Assembly: GCF_008329945.1 (NCBI RefSeq)
Contig: NZ_CP035807.1
Span: 744,001 to 808,000, forward strand
Direction of reading: 5' to 3'
DNA from: Thiospirochaeta perfilievii
Lineage (GTDB): Bacteria > Spirochaetota > Spirochaetia > DSM-2461
Length of the DNA: 64,000 nucleotides
The translations under genes and the position numbers were made by a program. The notes beneath the pieces were generated by a model that had not been told where the DNA came from, made no database searches, and was given only the letters and a program-made list of their open reading frames with translations. Positions 28,236 to 36,260 of the stretch are shown piece by piece. Position 1 is the stretch's first letter; the number at the start of each line of letters is the position of its first letter.

Positions 28236-29222
28236 ATGGAAAAATCTTTTTATATAAACTCTATAACCCCAGTAAAAGTAGAGAAGGCTCCATTTACCAT
28301 GGATGTTGATACTAGGTCATTTTTAATAGGTTCTTGCTTCTCAGAAAATATATACAAAATATTTTATAATTATCATTTAAATAGTTTTAACTCCCCTTTT
28401 GGTTCTATATACAATCCTATATCAATAGCACAATCCCTAAAAAGATTAATACATGCAGAACTAATAACCAAGGAGGAGTGTATAATAAGTGATGGACTCT
28501 ATCAACATTTTGATTTTCACTCAAAGGTTGGAGATACCTCCATTAATAACTACATAGAAAAGATAAACAGTTCAATTAAAGAGTCATCTATAAAACTTTT
28601 AAACAGTGACTTACTAATAATAACCCTTGGAACTGCTTTTACCTACCAGAGGGACGGAAGAAGTGTTAATAATTGCCACAAACAACCAAAATCAGAGTTT
28701 AATAGAAGGGTCTTAGAAATAGAAGAGATAGTAAAAGCATTAGAAACACCACTTATAGAGTTAAAAAAAAGAAATAACAGACTCAATATAGTTCTTACCC
28801 TAAGCCCAGTTAGGCACTTAAGGGATGACCCTAAAGAGAACTCATTAAGTAAGGCTGTTTTAAGGGTAGCAATAGATAAAATAGTAAAAGATCTTGATAT
28901 TTACTACTTTCCTTCCTACGAAATACTTCTTGATGAATTAAGGGATTACAGATGGTACGATGAGTCTTTAAACCACCCTAGCAGTAGGGCTATAGAGTAT
29001 ATAACACAAAAGTTTTTCTTTGCAACAAGTAGTAATGGGTTAAATCAGTACCTGGAAAAGATACAAAAATTAAACAGTATGTTAAGTCATAGAATTATAA
29101 ACCCCGGAAGCGAAACTTCACAAAAATTTATTAAAACCAGAGATAGACTATTACTTGAATTACAAAGGGAGTATTACTACTTAGAAAATTTAAAAGGGAT
29201 TAGATCATCTCAGTATCTTTAA
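28236..29222 (+). CDS. GSCFA-domain protein
   Basis: The product is about 328 residues, with the GSCF signature of the GSCFA family near the N-terminus (FLIGSCFSENI), SPFGSIYNPISIAQSLKRL, LIITLGTAFTYQ and SPVRHLRDDPKENSLSKA. GSCFA proteins belong to the SGNH/GDSL-like hydrolase fold. GS and the late DESLNHPSSRA may supply catalytic residues, but the substrate is unknown. I chose ATG 28236 (MEKSF); the frame extends to 28215 (MLYYYIV), which adds seven residues unlike the family. No Shine-Dalgarno sequence is visible. The 3' end overlaps the convergent LysR gene by 23 bases. Confidence 0.8.
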   Translation: MEKSFYINSITPVKVEKAPFTMDVDTRSFLIGSCFSENIYKIFYNYHLNSFNSPFGSIYNPISIAQSLKRLIHAELITKEECIISDGLYQHFDFHSKVGDTSINNYIEKINSSIKESSIKLLNSDLLIITLGTAFTYQRDGRSVNNCHKQPKSEFNRRVLEIEEIVKALETPLIELKKRNNRLNIVLTLSPVRHLRDDPKENSLSKAVLRVAIDKIVKDLDIYYFPSYEILLDELRDYRWYDESLNHPSSRAIEYITQKFFFATSSNGLNQYLEKIQKLNSMLSHRIINPGSETSQKFIKTRDRLLLELQREYYYLENLKGIRSSQYL

Positions 29223-30096
29223 AATGATCAATAATCATCTCTATAAATACTTTGGTTGTTATCTTAACCTTATCACTTTTTCGATAAACAACACCAATTT
29301 TTCTACACTCATCTTTATTAAAAACTCTTCTGACATTTAAACTCTTCCCCTCTTCACCCTTTACTGCGATTCTAGGAATAACAGAGATACCAAAGTTAAG
29401 TTTTACCATCTGTTTGATAATTTCCATATTACCAACTTCCATAGCTACCTTTGGGATTGCTCCTATTAAGTCAAAATGAGTGTTTATATACTGTCTTGTA
29501 TGGGCCTCTTTATCTAGGAGAATAAACTCATAATCAAGTAGGGATTTAACACTAAAGTCTTCAACCATATTTAATTCATGATTTATGGAAGTAATTACTA
29601 CATCTTCTCTTACAACCAAGGGTTTACATATTAGTTTAGGATTATTTATTGGGAGCATTACTATACCAACATCACTCTCTTTATTCGCAACCATATCCGC
29701 TGCCTGATTAGAGAGTCCATTTTTAAGTATAATTTTTACTCCTGGATACTTATTTTTAAACTTTTTTAAAACTTCTGGAAGCATATAACATGCAGAGGTC
29801 ATACTAGAGCTTATTGTTAACTCCCCCTCTTGTAAGTTTTTAAGAGAATCAATCCTAACTTGAGCAACTTCTATAGACTCTATTATAGAGACAGCATGTT
29901 CAAATAAAATTCTCCCAGCCTCTGAGAGTAGAACTGTTCTATTGTTTCTTTGAAATAGAGTTTCTCCTACTTCATTTTCCAAGAGTCTGATAGACTGACT
30001 TACAGCTGACTGTGTTTTATTTATTCGTTTAGCGGCATTGGAAAAACTCTTTTCAATAGCTACTGCATAAAAAATCTGTAATCTTTCTAAATTCAT
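29200..30096 (-). CDS. LysR-family transcriptional regulator
   Basis: This 298-residue protein has the LysR layout: an N-terminal winged helix-turn-helix (about 1-60, SFSNAAKRINKTQSAVSQSI) and a periplasmic-binding-protein-like effector domain (about 90-290). The whole length resembles the CysB/CysL/CbbR type, but the ligand is unknown. LysR proteins usually regulate a neighbouring divergent gene; here the upstream neighbour is a tRNA on the same strand, so no clear target is visible. AGGTG precedes the ATG. Confidence 0.9.
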   Translation of the reverse strand: MNLERLQIFYAVAIEKSFSNAAKRINKTQSAVSQSIRLLENEVGETLFQRNNRTVLLSEAGRILFEHAVSIIESIEVAQVRIDSLKNLQEGELTISSSMTSACYMLPEVLKKFKNKYPGVKIILKNGLSNQAADMVANKESDVGIVMLPINNPKLICKPLVVREDVVITSINHELNMVEDFSVKSLLDYEFILLDKEAHTRQYINTHFDLIGAIPKVAMEVGNMEIIKQMVKLNFGISVIPRIAVKGEEGKSLNVRRVFNKDECRKIGVVYRKSDKVKITTKVFIEMIIDHFKDTEMI

Positions 30097-30145
30097 AACA
30101 CACCTGTAGTAATTTTAGCCTTCATAGTACAAAAAAACAATAATT

Positions 30146-30182
30146 ATAAAAAAGAAAAACCTAAGCTAAAGCTTAGGTTTTT
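30146..30182 (-). terminator. Rho-independent terminator of the tRNA gene
   Basis: A perfect 12-bp inverted repeat (30155-30166 with 30171-30182, four-base loop) is followed on the minus strand by CTTTTTT. It lies directly 3' of the tRNA and upstream of the LysR start. Confidence 0.85.
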
Positions 30183-30185
30183 AAG

Positions 30186-30258
30186 TAGTGGCGAAGGGAC
30201 TTGAACCCCTGACAAAACGGATATGAGCCGTTTGCTCTACCAACTGAGCTACGCCACC
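30186..30258 (-). tRNA. tRNA-Met (anticodon CAU)
   Basis: The minus strand folds as a complete cloverleaf: acceptor GGTGGCG/CGCCACT, D-arm GCTC...GAGC, anticodon stem AACGG/CCGTT around the loop CTCATAT (anticodon CAT), T-arm AGGGG TTCAAGT CCCTT, discriminator A, no encoded CCA. The anticodon stem lacks the three G-C pairs of initiator tRNA, so this is an elongator type; a CAU tRNA-Ile2 modified by lysidine cannot be excluded from sequence alone. Confidence 0.92.
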
Positions 30259-30275
30259 TCGTTAATTGCTTTTGT

Positions 30276-30304
30276 AATATAGCAACCTAGTTAAAATATG
30301 TCAA
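30276..30304 (-). promoter_or_regulatory. Sigma70 promoter of the tRNA gene
   Basis: Minus strand: TTGACA (30304-30299), a 17-base spacer and TATATT (30281-30276), 17 bases before the tRNA 5' end. This is a near-consensus promoter at the expected distance. Confidence 0.85.
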
Positions 30305-30321
30305 CTAATTGATGAAATATT

Positions 30322-32988
30322 TTAAAAAACTTTTCTCTCCCGTTTATCGTTTAATATTAATTCATTTAAATAATTACCAAGATAGAGATGTTTTTGATTA
30401 TGTTCACTTAACTTACTAGCTCTATGTTGCAACAATCTAATAACTTTATTATATATGTTGTCCCTATTAACTCCATAATCCTCTAATACATTTTCTAATG
30501 ATAAAAATAGGTAATAAAGATACTTATAATCATAAATTCCCTTTGAACTGTTAGATATATTGGTAATTTTATCAGCATATATCTTTAAAAAATTTTTATT
30601 CCCATTTACACATTCAAGTAGATACTTAAAATTATTTATCTCACTTTTTAAAATAGAGTGTTCCCTACTTCTATCGTAAAACTCTTCAATAAGAAAATAG
30701 CCATCCCTCCAGTTTAAATTCTCATCAAAAATAGTTTTATCCTCATCTTTAAACTCCGCAAGATAGATATACTCAATAGCCTTATCCCAATTCCCAGAAA
30801 AATATTCTAACTCTGATAAAAAGAAGAAACACTCAGGACTATCAACATTTGTTAATAAAACTTCCCTGGCTTCACCTTCTTTTCCAAGGTAGTAAAGAAA
30901 TTTTCCTTTCCAGTTATTTAAAACTCCTAGAATATCTAAATAGTTGAAATTTTTTGCTAAAATAACCCCATGGTTAAGTAGATCTATGGACTCTTGGTAG
31001 TACCCAAGTTCTCCTAATGCCCTTGCACGTATAAACTGCAAATATAGAAACCATCTAGTTTTAAAAGAGACCCAACTATACTCAAGTAGTATCTTAGAGA
31101 CCCTTAAAACACCACTAATATCCCCTTTAACAAAAAGAGCCATGGATAAAAAACATCCATTTCTAATGTATGAATAAGTATCATCAATATTTTTACTATA
31201 ATTAAAATTCAGGTCAAAATAGTCTACTGATTCGTTAATACTACCTATACCTATAAGAGATAGGGCGAAGATTATCTTAGCTCTACTCTCATTATACGGT
31301 TCAGAACGAATCTGATAGTTATAATACAACTCCTTACACCTAGAAATAAGCCTTTCATCACTATTTGTTGACCAACTGTTCAAAACATCTAAGTATTCTA
31401 GGGATAGATAGTATTTATCATCTTTATTAATATTATTACCAAACTGAACATCTTTTATTACCCTCTCTAATCGGCTCTCCCTAATATTTTTATACTCTAA
31501 AATGCTTTTAAGGTTACTATTATCAGTAGCCTTATCAACTATTTTATCGGATAACTTTATTAAAAGCCCTAAATCTAAAACTTTCTGAATAAAGTTATAT
31601 AATAGGTCAGTCACTTGGAACTTATAAGTCGAATTGAGTCCAATTAAGGAGATGATATAAGAGTAACTAAAAATTTTATCATAACCTAAGTTAAAAAAAG
31701 TACCTAAAAAGTTATCCCTCCACAACTTTATTTCTGAGTTTTTTAGTTTTGAAACAACTTCTAAAAGGTTATTATATCCTGGGTATAAGTTATTTTCGCC
31801 AATTAAAAGACCATCTCTTTTATATTTTTCTAACTCCTCTCTAAGGGTTATAATCTCATAACCTAACCCTTTGCAAATTAGTAAGATATCAGATGTTAAT
31901 ATTACTCCTTTAGTTATTAGTATTATATACAACAGTTGTAATGACTCATAACTCTTATCTTTTAATTGATCATATATAAATGAACTGCTAAAAGTACTGT
32001 TTTTAATGATTGGTAGAGGAGTTGTAAAACTACGACTTTCATTGGTAAAGATAGTAATAAAAACCCTGTTTATTAGGGATAAAAGAGTACAAAGCTCTCT
32101 AAAAAAATTATCCTCCTTATCAATTTGCAAAGTAAACATTACTCTGTATCGTTTAGAAAATGACTCAACCCATAAAAGAATCAGCTTATTAAAATGGATA
32201 ACTGCATCATCTAAAATAAAACAGTCATAACTTCTTTGATTGAATTTTATAAATAGATCTTTATACATACCCCAATGGATAATCTCATCATCATCTAGAT
32301 CTACACTTGGATCAAAAATTGGTTTAAGTGTAATAAGGAAGTCAATAAAAGATAAAAAGTAGTCACAGCTACCATTTAAATTAATATAAAAGATCTTATC
32401 TATGCTATTATTCCGGCTCCAGTAAACAAGATTGGTGTATATTTGATTATTAAACTCACTATTTGTTATATATAGATTACTATTTTTAAAACTAAAGTTA
32501 TTCTGAAAATAACTATCAATTATTTCATGATTTATCTCCATATTATTTATCTTGAAATCCATAAATGTGTTATCAATAAGTATAAGTTTTTTATGTTTTT
32601 TCCCACTAATGTATTTTGATAGTATTTTAAAAGAGTCAGGAGTAAACCAAACTCTATTAATTCGATTAGTCATTATAGATAGATGGGCCCTCTTCTCCAA
32701 ATACTCAAAATCACTATCCGGTCTAACATTGTCTACAATAATATTATACCCTACTAAATCAATATTACTACTTAAGACTTCATATACCTCTTGTAGGCAG
32801 TGGATAAAATTTATTAAAGAGTATTCATATCTTGATGGGAAGCAGCTAAGGTATGAAGAAAAATCACTAACATAACCTCCCCTTCTATCAATAACTTCAG
32901 ATAAACTATTTACCAATTCACCTTCGTTTATGGAACTACTTTTTTTTAATAATTTTTTATGACTAATAACTATATATAATGATAACAT
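30322..32988 (-). CDS. Very large TPR-type protein, possible signalling regulator, function unknown
   Basis: This 888-residue protein has no signal peptide and no clear enzymatic motif. The second half (about 560-800) is built of TPR-like helix pairs, for example KGDISGVLRVSKILLEYSW, LGYYQESIDLLNHGVILA and FSGNWDKAIEYIYLAEF. The first half contains alternating hydrophobic strands and helices reminiscent of a STAND/MalT-like regulator, but I see no P-loop. It is transcribed divergently from the STAS/HATPase pair across about 150 bases, which suggests a signalling role, though that is inference. TATAAT ends six bases before the ATG and no Shine-Dalgarno sequence is present. Confidence 0.55.
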   Translation of the reverse strand: MLSLYIVISHKKLLKKSSSINEGELVNSLSEVIDRRGGYVSDFSSYLSCFPSRYEYSLINFIHCLQEVYEVLSSNIDLVGYNIIVDNVRPDSDFEYLEKRAHLSIMTNRINRVWFTPDSFKILSKYISGKKHKKLILIDNTFMDFKINNMEINHEIIDSYFQNNFSFKNSNLYITNSEFNNQIYTNLVYWSRNNSIDKIFYINLNGSCDYFLSFIDFLITLKPIFDPSVDLDDDEIIHWGMYKDLFIKFNQRSYDCFILDDAVIHFNKLILLWVESFSKRYRVMFTLQIDKEDNFFRELCTLLSLINRVFITIFTNESRSFTTPLPIIKNSTFSSSFIYDQLKDKSYESLQLLYIILITKGVILTSDILLICKGLGYEIITLREELEKYKRDGLLIGENNLYPGYNNLLEVVSKLKNSEIKLWRDNFLGTFFNLGYDKIFSYSYIISLIGLNSTYKFQVTDLLYNFIQKVLDLGLLIKLSDKIVDKATDNSNLKSILEYKNIRESRLERVIKDVQFGNNINKDDKYYLSLEYLDVLNSWSTNSDERLISRCKELYYNYQIRSEPYNESRAKIIFALSLIGIGSINESVDYFDLNFNYSKNIDDTYSYIRNGCFLSMALFVKGDISGVLRVSKILLEYSWVSFKTRWFLYLQFIRARALGELGYYQESIDLLNHGVILAKNFNYLDILGVLNNWKGKFLYYLGKEGEAREVLLTNVDSPECFFFLSELEYFSGNWDKAIEYIYLAEFKDEDKTIFDENLNWRDGYFLIEEFYDRSREHSILKSEINNFKYLLECVNGNKNFLKIYADKITNISNSSKGIYDYKYLYYLFLSLENVLEDYGVNRDNIYNKVIRLLQHRASKLSEHNQKHLYLGNYLNELILNDKRERKVF

Positions 32989-33062
32989 AGTGACATTATA
33001 ACATTAAAATAAAACTTATGTATAACTATTAATTATCATTAAATTAATAAAATAACCTTAAC

Positions 33063-33091
33063 TTGACGCTTAGAATATGCGGTGGTATTAT
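33063..33091 (+). promoter_or_regulatory. Sigma70-type promoter of the STAS/HATPase pair
   Basis: TTGACG (33063-33068), a 17-base spacer and TATTAT (33086-33091) lie about 48 bases before the STAS start codon, leaving a normal leader with GGAG. It faces away from the divergent large TPR gene. Confidence 0.65.
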
Positions 33092-33138
33092 ATATCTTAA
33101 TCTGAGTACAACTTTTGTAAAATAAATTGGAGATGCCT

Positions 33139-33471
33139 GTGGAATTAAAAATTCGTAAAAGCTCTAATATCTATATTATAGATATACAAGGAGAGATGGA
33201 TTTATACAATTCTTACAAACTTAAAGACCTAGTTATGAAAATGCTAGAGAAAAAGGTAACAAAGTTTGTAATAAATCTTGATAAGGTAGAGTATATCGAT
33301 TCAAGTGGAATTGGAGCGTTAATATATATATGCTCAACTATAAAAAAGATGAACCTTCAACTACTAGTAACTAATGTTCATGGATCTGTAAAGAAGGTTA
33401 TAGAACTTACAAAATTAATGGGTTATTTCCCAATGGCGGCTACTGTAAATGATGCCATAAAAACTCTTTAA
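33139..33471 (+). CDS. STAS-domain anti-sigma factor antagonist
   Basis: The product is about 110 residues, a single STAS domain. The segment NLDKVEYIDSSGIGALIYI contains the DSSG motif with the serine that is phosphorylated in SpoIIAA/RsbV proteins. I place the start at GTG 33139 (ELKIRKSSNIYIIDIQGEMD) because GGAG lies six bases upstream. A TTG four codons earlier overlaps that site and is unlikely. It should act with the HATPase protein 15 bases downstream in partner switching. Whether the controlled factor is a sigma factor is unknown. Confidence 0.88.
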   Translation: MELKIRKSSNIYIIDIQGEMDLYNSYKLKDLVMKMLEKKVTKFVINLDKVEYIDSSGIGALIYICSTIKKMNLQLLVTNVHGSVKKVIELTKLMGYFPMAATVNDAIKTL

Positions 33472-33486
33472 AAATTAGGAGATTAT

Positions 33487-34029
33487 ATGTCGAATAAAAT
33501 GATAGAGATAGATGATAATAGTAAACTATTTAATACTGAAGGCTGCTTTCATAAAGAGTTTCCTAGTGATTTAAGACAGGTTAGGTATTTTACATTATTA
33601 ATTGTTCAAAAAGCACCTCCTGAGATAAAAGAGTTAAACCTTTTAGAACAACAGATTAGCGAATTAATCAAAAATGCGGTTAAACATGGTAACAAGTGTG
33701 ACATCAATAAAAAGGTTCACATTTGGTACTACTTCTCAACAGAAGAGGCTAGAATAATTGTAGAGGATGAGGGAAAAGGATTTTTAAAGATTAGAGAGTG
33801 GAATGATTTTAATGAGAAAAGATTAAAATGTTTGCACGATGAAAACTTTGAAGAACTAGGTAATTACGTTTCTTATAGAACTCCTGATAGTGATGATAGG
33901 GACGGTGGAAATGCAATGTTTGCCGCCCTAGAGTATTGGAATAGCGGTGTAGTGTTTACTGAAAAAGCGAATAAAATAGCTGTAAGTAAAAAGTTTCCAA
34001 AATCCCAACGTGGTATTGAGATTAACTAA
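33487..34029 (+). CDS. HATPase-domain serine kinase/anti-sigma factor-like protein
   Basis: This 180-residue protein has a GHKL/HATPase fold of the RsbW/SpoIIAB type: N-box region LEQQISELIKNAVKHGNKC, nucleotide-lid region IIVEDEGKGF and a later glycine segment DDRDGGNAMFAALEYWN. No phosphorylatable histidine domain is attached, so it is not a classic sensor kinase. Following the STAS gene by 15 bases (AGGAG upstream), it probably phosphorylates or binds that protein. The 3' end overlaps a convergent gene by four bases. Confidence 0.8.
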   Translation: MSNKMIEIDDNSKLFNTEGCFHKEFPSDLRQVRYFTLLIVQKAPPEIKELNLLEQQISELIKNAVKHGNKCDINKKVHIWYYFSTEEARIIVEDEGKGFLKIREWNDFNEKRLKCLHDENFEELGNYVSYRTPDSDDRDGGNAMFAALEYWNSGVVFTEKANKIAVSKKFPKSQRGIEIN

Positions 34030-34565
34030 TATAGATTATTATATGAAGAGGGATCAAAATATCCCTTTTCTTTTCTCTCTAACTGAAGATCAACTATTAG
34101 CCAATCTACATCAAATGTTAGATATATAGTTCCGACTTCAATATAATCCTTAAAATCTAGGACTAAATCTAACCAAGAAGAGTTATTATTTATACTAACC
34201 CCTCCTAAATACCAACTAAAATTTCTCTTATTATTTATTAGTCTATCTTTGTAGACAATATTAAAGATGAAGCTAAAATCTTCATCAAGGAATTTAATTT
34301 TATCACTACTATTTTTAATGGACAATAAAAAGTCATTAACTACATATAAGATAGCATTACTATTTTCAACATCTCCATAAAAATCCCCAAGATCCCCAAT
34401 ATAGAAGGACTTTGGCATTATATCTTTTTTAGATATTGTATTGGGTGTTTCTATATCATCTTTAGTGGCCTTACCCTTATTATTTCTAAGGTCAATGGGA
34501 GCATCTTCCGAAACTAATGAAAAGAGAGAGAATAGAACAAATAATGTAAAACAATAATATTTCAT
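34026..34565 (-). CDS. Exported protein of unknown function
   Basis: The product is about 179 residues from ATG 34565 (signal MKYYCFTLFVLFSLFSLVSED). I prefer this to the longer frame starting at 34598 because it gives a standard signal peptide and because TATAAT ends six bases before it (34577-34572). The mature part has repeated aromatic beta-strand segments (NISWYLGG-like and VGTIYLTFDVDWLIVDLQL) and ends in short polar residues. I do not recognise the family. It stands alone between the STAS/HATPase pair and the ComFB gene. Confidence 0.55.
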   Translation of the reverse strand: MKYYCFTLFVLFSLFSLVSEDAPIDLRNNKGKATKDDIETPNTISKKDIMPKSFYIGDLGDFYGDVENSNAILYVVNDFLLSIKNSSDKIKFLDEDFSFIFNIVYKDRLINNKRNFSWYLGGVSINNNSSWLDLVLDFKDYIEVGTIYLTFDVDWLIVDLQLERKEKGYFDPSSYNNLY

Positions 34566-34661
34566 AAAAATATTATAGTTGTTCTTTTTAAAAAACAAAA
34601 TAGATAGTTTTTTTATATAAAAAAGATTATAATGATTTATAATTATTACAAGGAGTATTAG

Positions 34662-35345
34662 ATGCAGATTTACAACATAACAAAAGAGAGGGTAACTGAT
34701 CTAGTTAATAAGGCTTTTGATTCCAGTGATAAACCTAAGGATTTATGCCTATGTTATCAATGCAGACTTGATGTTATGTGCTATGTATTAAATAGAGCAA
34801 AACCAATTTATGTACTTTCAGAACGGGGAATAGCCCATTTAAAAGACAATTATTCAAATTCTCTACAGGAGATAGCAGATCTTACTCGATTAGTAGCAAA
34901 TGGGATTGATCTAGTTGCAAAGGCAAAGAGAGCCCACCACCTAGAACCATATGATTCACAAATAGATGAGGCCCCAGCATATTTTAATTTCCCAACAATT
35001 ACAGGGACAATATTATCAGGGGAGACATTCGCTCCAGTTGAAGCATCTGTAACCCTACTTCTAGATAATAAAGTTGTGAAAATGAGGGATAGTAAGTGGA
35101 TAAATCCAATTAAACTCTCTACTTCAATAAATGAGAATTATCTATTTTGGCCTAAGACACAGCCCGCAGAAAAGGTTGGTGAGATTAAAACATTTTTATT
35201 ACAACTTAGTATTGAAGCTAAAGGTTATGAAACAACACCACACTTTTTTGAATTAACATTAACTTCTGAAAAAAATATAAATGATCATTTCCAAGCCCAT
35301 AATACCTATACATGTAGCAATATTCTTCTATTTAAAAAAGATTAG
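34662..35345 (+). CDS. ComFB-domain protein with extra C-terminal beta domain
   Basis: This 227-residue protein has an N-terminal late-competence ComFB domain (about 1-90), with the cysteine-rich LCLCYQCRLDVMCYVLNRAKP, followed by SERGIAHLKDN. ComFB proteins in cyanobacteria bind cyclic di-GMP, so a regulatory role is possible. The C-terminal half (about 105-227) is a beta-rich domain (FNFPTITGTILSGETFAPVE) I do not recognise. AAGGAG precedes the ATG. The gene lies 12 bases before a large exported protein gene, so the two may be co-expressed. Confidence 0.8.
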   Translation: MQIYNITKERVTDLVNKAFDSSDKPKDLCLCYQCRLDVMCYVLNRAKPIYVLSERGIAHLKDNYSNSLQEIADLTRLVANGIDLVAKAKRAHHLEPYDSQIDEAPAYFNFPTITGTILSGETFAPVEASVTLLLDNKVVKMRDSKWINPIKLSTSINENYLFWPKTQPAEKVGEIKTFLLQLSIEAKGYETTPHFFELTLTSEKNINDHFQAHNTYTCSNILLFKKD

Positions 35346-35357
35346 AACTATCTGTAT

Positions 35358-36260
35358 ATGAAAAAAACATATTTACTAATTATCTTCTTAGCTACTAATA
35401 TTTTTTTTTGTAGTGGAGAAGATAGTGGAAAAACAGTTTTTGCAACATCTCTTTTAAGTGATAACGATCTATACCTATCCCTAGAAGGTAGTTGGACTTT
35501 TGATTTAACTACATTTGCAAATGGTACACCCTCTGATATTTTCAAAAATCTGAGTTTTAAACAAAAACCAGATCTATCTGCATCCATTTGGTTATTTAAC
35601 AAATTTTTCTTTGAAACAAACATTATATCAAATAGTGATGAAAACATTTTTCTTTTAGGATATCAAAATAGTGGAGAAGGTGGACTAAAAGAGTTTAGAA
35701 TTGGTAATGACGATCTAAATATCTCAGAATATGCCCACTATACTCCCCCAATTAATAAAAATAGGTCTCCAGGGATAAGGGCTAAAATTGAAAATTCAAA
35801 CTCAACCCATGAGATATTAGGAATCTATAGTAAAGAGGATAGGAACTTGGTAACCTATAGAGGGTTTCAAAACGTAGATACAGATACCCTAGATATTACT
35901 AATTACACCACAGGTTATTTTTTTGTCTTACCAATCGAAGTTAATGATTTTAACCTAATCTATAGTAATGATAGTAGTGAGTTATTAACTGTAGAAAAAA
36001 ACAACTTTAACTATTACAAAAATAAACATCTTTTATATGTTGAGAACACAGATTTTAATAAAATATATATAGATGTGAATGAATTTGAACAGAGTGAATT
36101 AACCACTATTTTATATAATTTTATAGATCCAGATAATAACCCAGGAATAGTAACAACACTAACAGCAACAGAGATATGGGATAAGTATATTAAGATAATA
36201 GATGGTAAAAACTACCTATCCATATTTAGTGTTGGAGAGTTCTCCCCTTTGAGCACCTAG
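35358..36260 (+). CDS. Large outer-membrane/surface protein, 5' part of a frameshifted gene
   Basis: This 300-codon frame supplies a signal peptide (MKKTYLLIIFLATNIFFCSG) and a beta-rich exported domain. It stops at TAG 36260 just after FSVGEFSPLST. The -1 frame from 36248 (FEHLGVYTSDNFDP) continues the same kind of sequence for over 1050 codons. Adding one C or T in CCCCTTT (36244-36250) gives FSVGEFSPFEHLG and restores one protein of about 1,350 residues. Only 12 bases separate the start from the ComFB gene. Confidence 0.7.
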   Translation: MKKTYLLIIFLATNIFFCSGEDSGKTVFATSLLSDNDLYLSLEGSWTFDLTTFANGTPSDIFKNLSFKQKPDLSASIWLFNKFFFETNIISNSDENIFLLGYQNSGEGGLKEFRIGNDDLNISEYAHYTPPINKNRSPGIRAKIENSNSTHEILGIYSKEDRNLVTYRGFQNVDTDTLDITNYTTGYFFVLPIEVNDFNLIYSNDSSELLTVEKNNFNYYKNKHLLYVENTDFNKIYIDVNEFEQSELTTILYNFIDPDNNPGIVTTLTATEIWDKYIKIIDGKNYLSIFSVGEFSPLST

